Assembly (NCBI RefSeq): GCF_017551775.1
Contig: NZ_JAFZKX010000038.1
Location: forward strand, 1 to 52,616
DNA: 52,616 nucleotides
From: Fibrobacter sp.
Lineage (GTDB): Bacteria > Fibrobacterota > Fibrobacteria > Fibrobacterales > Fibrobacteraceae
Direction of reading: 5' to 3'
The translations under genes and the position numbers were made by a program. Positions 49,624-52,616 of this stretch are shown here, piece by piece. The notes beneath the pieces are model-generated. The model worked only from the letters and a program-made list of their open reading frames with translations, was not told where the DNA came from and did no database searches. How positions within the stretch are numbered: position 1 is the stretch's first letter; every line of letters starts with the position of its first letter.

Positions 49624-51026
49624 TCTTCACCTCCGCGCTTGGTAGCAAGCCAGAGTTTGAGCTGAGCAGGCTGGCTGAACGTCTTGCCGAAATCGTATCG
49701 GGCGTAATCGAAATATTTGAAGAACACGTAGACCGAGTCACCATCCGCAGTCTTGTAGTCCGTATAAAGGGAATCCTTGTCCTGCAGCACCGGGTAGCCG
49801 AGACGCACCATCATCTTGAAGTTGCGTCCGTCCTTCGCCTGGTTGATGAGGTCGCGCAGGCCATAGGTCACCTGGAGCGAGAGCGAATCGCCGTCGTAGA
49901 ACACCATGTTCGGATGGCCCGATTCAGCGACGAGTTTGCGGTTCACCTTGTACATTTCCATGCGGCGGATTTCTTCGTCGAGGCTGTCGACAAAGGAACC
50001 AACGACAACCTGGATAGGCAGTCCCAGTTCAGCGTAGCCTTCGGCGTCGTCTCGAACCAGATTGAGCTGGGCCAGGACGACCGCCTGACGCACGTCGTTG
50101 CCGTCGCCCTCTTCAAACGGGAAGGCATCGCCGTAGAAATCAGAAAGCGCCTCGAGAATCTTGTCCGACGGGTATTCCACGACGATGGAATCGAGCACGC
50201 CGCCATGCACAACGAGGCAATCCTCGCAGGAATCGTTGTAGACGACAATATTGCTCATGCGGAAAGGCGGAAGCCTCTTGATGTTCGTGTCCGAAACGGA
50301 GCGCATGCGGAACTCGGGCGGAAAATCGCTGTTCGGCCCGTAGAAGCGGTAAAGGCGCTTGGCCTCCGGTGCGGAGACGCGCAGCTGGAGGTGGCATGCG
50401 GGGCCGGCCTTCTTCATATCCTCGACAAAAGTCGAAGGCAGGTCAATCCTCACCAGGGAATCCTTCGCCCCGATGGAAAGATCGTAGGAGGTATCCGCGG
50501 AATTGTCCGCCTTCCATTCCTTGAGTTCTTCGAGCCAGTCAGTAACAGAGACCTTGCCCACGCTGTCGACAAAGGACTTCTTCTGCCCGTTGTCGAGAAT
50601 CCATTCAAGCTTCAGGTCGAGCGTTTCCTCGTACGGGAGCGAATCCTTGGGGAACTGCTTGGCGCTATAGAACTCCTGGTTCACGAACAGCACGACGAAG
50701 GCGGCAGCCGAGTCCGCATCCTTCATCTCGCCGAGGAACGAGGAATCGATAAACGCGAAATCGAAGACGGCGTCGTGAGACAGGCCCGCCTGCGTACCGA
50801 AAACCACCCTTTCCGTCACGGCGAATACCGAATTGCCGGCATACGCTTTCGCGGACACGGGAGTAAGGTCTTCCACCGTGAGCATCTGGACCTTGTAACT
50901 ATCAGGCAGCCCCTGGTCCGAAAGCCAGCTGCTCAAGCTCGAATCGCTAGAATCGAAAAGACAGGCCGTCAAGGCAATCGCCCATACGACCAAAAAAGAC
51001 AATAACGCGATATTTTTCTTCTTCAC
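49620..51026 (-). CDS. Lipoprotein of unknown function, partner of the barrel protein
   Basis: 468 residues with lipobox IALTAC (Cys 22). The start is GTG with GGAG upstream. The mature protein is beta-rich and acidic; a Cys pair lies in SCEDCLVVHGG. No family recognised. The layout of a large lipoprotein coupled to an outer-membrane barrel gene resembles FCB surface-protein pairs, in which the lipoprotein caps or assists the barrel. A TATATTAA box 38 nt upstream would transcribe both genes. Confidence 0.72.
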   Translation of the reverse strand: MKKKNIALLSFLVVWAIALTACLFDSSDSSLSSWLSDQGLPDSYKVQMLTVEDLTPVSAKAYAGNSVFAVTERVVFGTQAGLSHDAVFDFAFIDSSFLGEMKDADSAAAFVVLFVNQEFYSAKQFPKDSLPYEETLDLKLEWILDNGQKKSFVDSVGKVSVTDWLEELKEWKADNSADTSYDLSIGAKDSLVRIDLPSTFVEDMKKAGPACHLQLRVSAPEAKRLYRFYGPNSDFPPEFRMRSVSDTNIKRLPPFRMSNIVVYNDSCEDCLVVHGGVLDSIVVEYPSDKILEALSDFYGDAFPFEEGDGNDVRQAVVLAQLNLVRDDAEGYAELGLPIQVVVGSFVDSLDEEIRRMEMYKVNRKLVAESGHPNMVFYDGDSLSLQVTYGLRDLINQAKDGRNFKMMVRLGYPVLQDKDSLYTDYKTADGDSVYVFFKYFDYARYDFGKTFSQPAQLKLWLATKRGGEE

Positions 51027-51063
51027 TCGGAACTCCGAATCGTGTTGAACATTTTTTCGGACA

Positions 51064-51071
51064 TTAATATA
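51064..51071 (-). promoter_or_regulatory. Promoter box TATATTAA for the lipoprotein/barrel operon
   Basis: Minus-strand TATATTAA 37 nt before the GTG start, in a 148-nt divergent region shared with the Ser-rich lipoprotein. Confidence 0.38.
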
Positions 51072-51146
51072 GAAAAAGAGCCCTGTTTTCGCCCAAATTC
51101 GGCAAAAAACACCCCCGTCTACGCACCTACACCCCCCAAAAAAACA

Positions 51147-51154
51147 TATATTAG
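51147..51154 (+). promoter_or_regulatory. Promoter box TATATTAG for the Ser-rich lipoprotein
   Basis: Identical to the box before the 34-residue peptide gene; it lies 20 nt before the ATG, with AGTAGGAG as ribosome-binding site. Confidence 0.42.
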
Positions 51155-51174
51155 AGATAAAGTAGGAGACTATT

Positions 51175-52143
51175 ATGAAATTACGTTTTCGCCTGGGTAA
51201 GTTTTTATTGTCCGTAACCGCCGTATTCTGGGCAAGTTGCAGTGACGACGCCCAACCCCTCTATGGCACCATTGGCATCGACGATTCCGTCCCGGAATCA
51301 AGCGAAACCCTGGAATCCAGCAGTTCAGTGGCCGTCAGTTCCGAAAGTACCGAATTGTCGTCAAGCGTCACTCCCGAATCGTCATCCTCGGCTCCCGACG
51401 AAAAATCGTCCAGCAGTTCCGTACAATACAGGCTCGCCAGCGACACGAGCGTGACCTGCAAGGCAGAACAATTCATTTACAATGAATGCGTATATACAGC
51501 CTCACCCATCAAAGACTGCTCGTCTCTCAAAAACAAACTAAACAGCAACAAGACTCTTTCCACTGAAGAAATTGCAGAAATCGAAGACGACCTGGAAGAA
51601 TGCTTTGGTGAAGCCCCCCTTTACGGAGTCCCCTCCTGCATGAACCAAATGAGAGTACGCACAGATTACAAATGCTCTAACGGCACGACTTATTCCTATG
51701 CGAAGGACGGGCTCGTCTATACGACCCAGGAATTTATCGACCTGTTCGCGAGTAGTTCTAGCGCCGAATCCAGCAGTTCCGCCGCACCCTCCCCGCTCTG
51801 CCAGAAGACGGACTTCGTTTTAAGGGATATAGTCGCCGACAGTTGCATAGCCCAGAAATTGGATAGCCTTGTTGCCGCAGGCGAAGACGTTTCGGACAAC
51901 TTAAAGAATTGCGTCAATTCTTCGTACCGCAGAGCGTACAATGGAGAATACGCGCAAACCCAGATTTGCGACGGCGAAACGACAGTAAACCCGCGCTACC
52001 AGGCCAAGCTGGACTCCATCCGCAAAGAAGTCGACAAGACAATCAATCTTTGCAAGGCGCCCGATGTTCCGGCCGATAGCGCCAAAACCCCTGCGGACAG
52101 CACCGTGACGCCGATAGACACCGCCGCGACATCACCGGAATAG
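51175..52143 (+). CDS. Ser-rich linker lipoprotein, Cys-rich
   Basis: 322 residues with lipobox FWASC. A 60-residue Ser/Glu/Val linker (blocks of SSSS, about residues 40-85) resembles that of the FISUMP lipoprotein. The mature domain has evenly spaced Cys residues (TCKAEQFIYNECVYTASPIK, LEECFGEAPLYGVPSC), probably disulfide-bonded. A second short Ser block (SSSSAESSSSA) separates a Cys-containing helical C-terminal part. No family recognised. Probably anchored at the cell surface with the linker holding the folded domains away from the membrane. Confidence 0.78.
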   Translation: MKLRFRLGKFLLSVTAVFWASCSDDAQPLYGTIGIDDSVPESSETLESSSSVAVSSESTELSSSVTPESSSSAPDEKSSSSSVQYRLASDTSVTCKAEQFIYNECVYTASPIKDCSSLKNKLNSNKTLSTEEIAEIEDDLEECFGEAPLYGVPSCMNQMRVRTDYKCSNGTTYSYAKDGLVYTTQEFIDLFASSSSAESSSSAAPSPLCQKTDFVLRDIVADSCIAQKLDSLVAAGEDVSDNLKNCVNSSYRRAYNGEYAQTQICDGETTVNPRYQAKLDSIRKEVDKTINLCKAPDVPADSAKTPADSTVTPIDTAATSPE

Positions 52144-52170
52144 CGCCTTATAAACACTTTTTCCTGCATC

Positions 52171-52190
52171 CCTAGTAACTAGGAACTAGG
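52171..52190. repeat. Palindrome and repeated ACTAGGA upstream of thrC
   Basis: CCTAGT-A-ACTAGG is a perfect inverted repeat; AACTAGG then repeats directly and a diverged copy ACAAGGA follows. The cluster lies 20-40 nt before the thrC promoter box and could bind a regulator. Confidence 0.4.
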
Positions 52191-52209
52191 AACAAGGAAC
52201 TCCAATTAC

Positions 52210-52217
52210 TATATTTG
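52210..52217 (+). promoter_or_regulatory. Promoter box TATATTTG for thrC
   Basis: Exact TAnnTTTG match 24 nt before the thrC ATG, with AAGAGGA as ribosome-binding site. Confidence 0.5.
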
Positions 52218-52241
52218 CCCTCGTAAAATCAAGAGGACATT

Positions 52242-52616
52242 ATGGCCCAATTTAACGCGCATTTTAGGAACATCAACGGGGACGATACCTACCCGCTGAC
52301 CGACGTCATTTACCGCAGCAAGGTGGACGGAAGCCTGCTCGAAGTCGAGCACGACCGTAAGGCCCTTGCAAGCAAGAGCCCCGACGAATGGAAGAAGCTG
52401 TTCGCCGAACGCCGTATGAGCTTCGAACCCGCCGACATGAGCGGTATCTGGAGCAAGCGCGAGATGGTTCTCCCCGACATGCCGCTCGAAGACATCGTGA
52501 CGATGCGCGAAGGCTGGAGCCCGCTCTTTGACGCCGCCCCGCTCGCCCGCGAACTCGGCATCGGAAGCCTCAAGGTCAAGCTTTGCGGCAACTCCCACAC
52601 GGGTTCCTTCAAGGAC
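52242..52616 (+). CDS. thrC: Threonine synthase, N-terminal part (cut by window end)
   Basis: First 125 codons of a PLP-dependent threonine synthase, which converts O-phosphohomoserine to threonine. The visible part ends in LCGNSHTGSFKD, where the Lys forms the Schiff base with PLP. The preceding MREGWSPLFDAAPLARELGI is the usual substrate-side segment. No stop or frameshift appears before the window ends. Preceded by a strong promoter box and possible operator repeats. Confidence 0.9.
   Translation, partial: MAQFNAHFRNINGDDTYPLTDVIYRSKVDGSLLEVEHDRKALASKSPDEWKKLFAERRMSFEPADMSGIWSKREMVLPDMPLEDIVTMREGWSPLFDAAPLARELGIGSLKVKLCGNSHTGSFKD

Overview
The window looks like a chromosomal segment of Fibrobacter or a close relative (FCB group). 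The evidence is a lipoprotein with two FISUMP-type domains (the Fibrobacter succinogenes major paralogous family) joined by poly-serine linkers, a lipid-anchored GH5 endoglucanase, a GH57 enzyme beside a DUF4912 protein, many lipobox-bearing proteins, and promoter boxes resembling the Bacteroidota TAnnTTTG element. The bulk DNA is fairly GC-rich; about 11.2-17.6 kb is conspicuously AT-rich and is probably accessory. No rRNA, tRNA, CRISPR array or transposase was recognised.

Layout. 0-4 kb: DNA primase (dnaG), then sufC-sufD. 4-9 kb: a 34-residue membrane-peptide ORF, a SulP transporter with STAS domain, an lrgA-lrgB pair, and a lone SagB-type nitroreductase. 9-11 kb: GH5 cellulase lipoprotein. 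11.2-17.6 kb: an array of small exported proteins on the minus strand. Two tandem D-C-B modules, each translationally coupled through ATGA overlaps, lie beside an intact family A gene; a second family A copy is broken in two with a further D gene between its halves. 17.7-21.3 kb: a giant secreted or outer-membrane zincin with propeller and probable barrel. 21.3-25 kb: an operon of three lipoproteins plus a MetH-like two-domain protein that has lost all zinc cysteines. 25-28.4 kb: a uracil-C5 RNA methyltransferase and the FISUMP lipoprotein. 28.5-31.9 kb: an Mla/MCE lipid-transport operon (mlaE-mlaF-mlaD plus PqiC-like lipoprotein). 32-34.5 kb: a repeat-rich surface protein with a possible T9SS sorting tail.

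34.5-41.3 kb is a surface-glycan locus. Flippase, LicD-family phosphotransferase and two glycosyltransferases run leftward; a HisC-like aminotransferase, a TarI/IspD-like cytidylyltransferase and RpiB run rightward from the same 100-bp divergent promoter region. Together they suggest synthesis of a CDP-activated (amino)polyol phosphate and its transfer to an exported glycan. 41.4-45.5 kb: SRPBCC protein, UbiD-family decarboxylase, and a secreted zincin. 45.5-51 kb (minus): lipoprotein, outer-membrane barrel, DUF4912 protein with histone-H1-like tail, and GH57 enzyme. The window ends with a Ser-rich lipoprotein and the first 125 codons of threonine synthase (thrC).

The strongest candidates for something undescribed are the D-C-B exported-protein array, the zinc-less MetH-like protein with its lipoprotein operon, and the aminotransferase/cytidylyltransferase/LicD glycan-decoration pathway. 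All functional statements come from reading motifs by eye; no database search was run.
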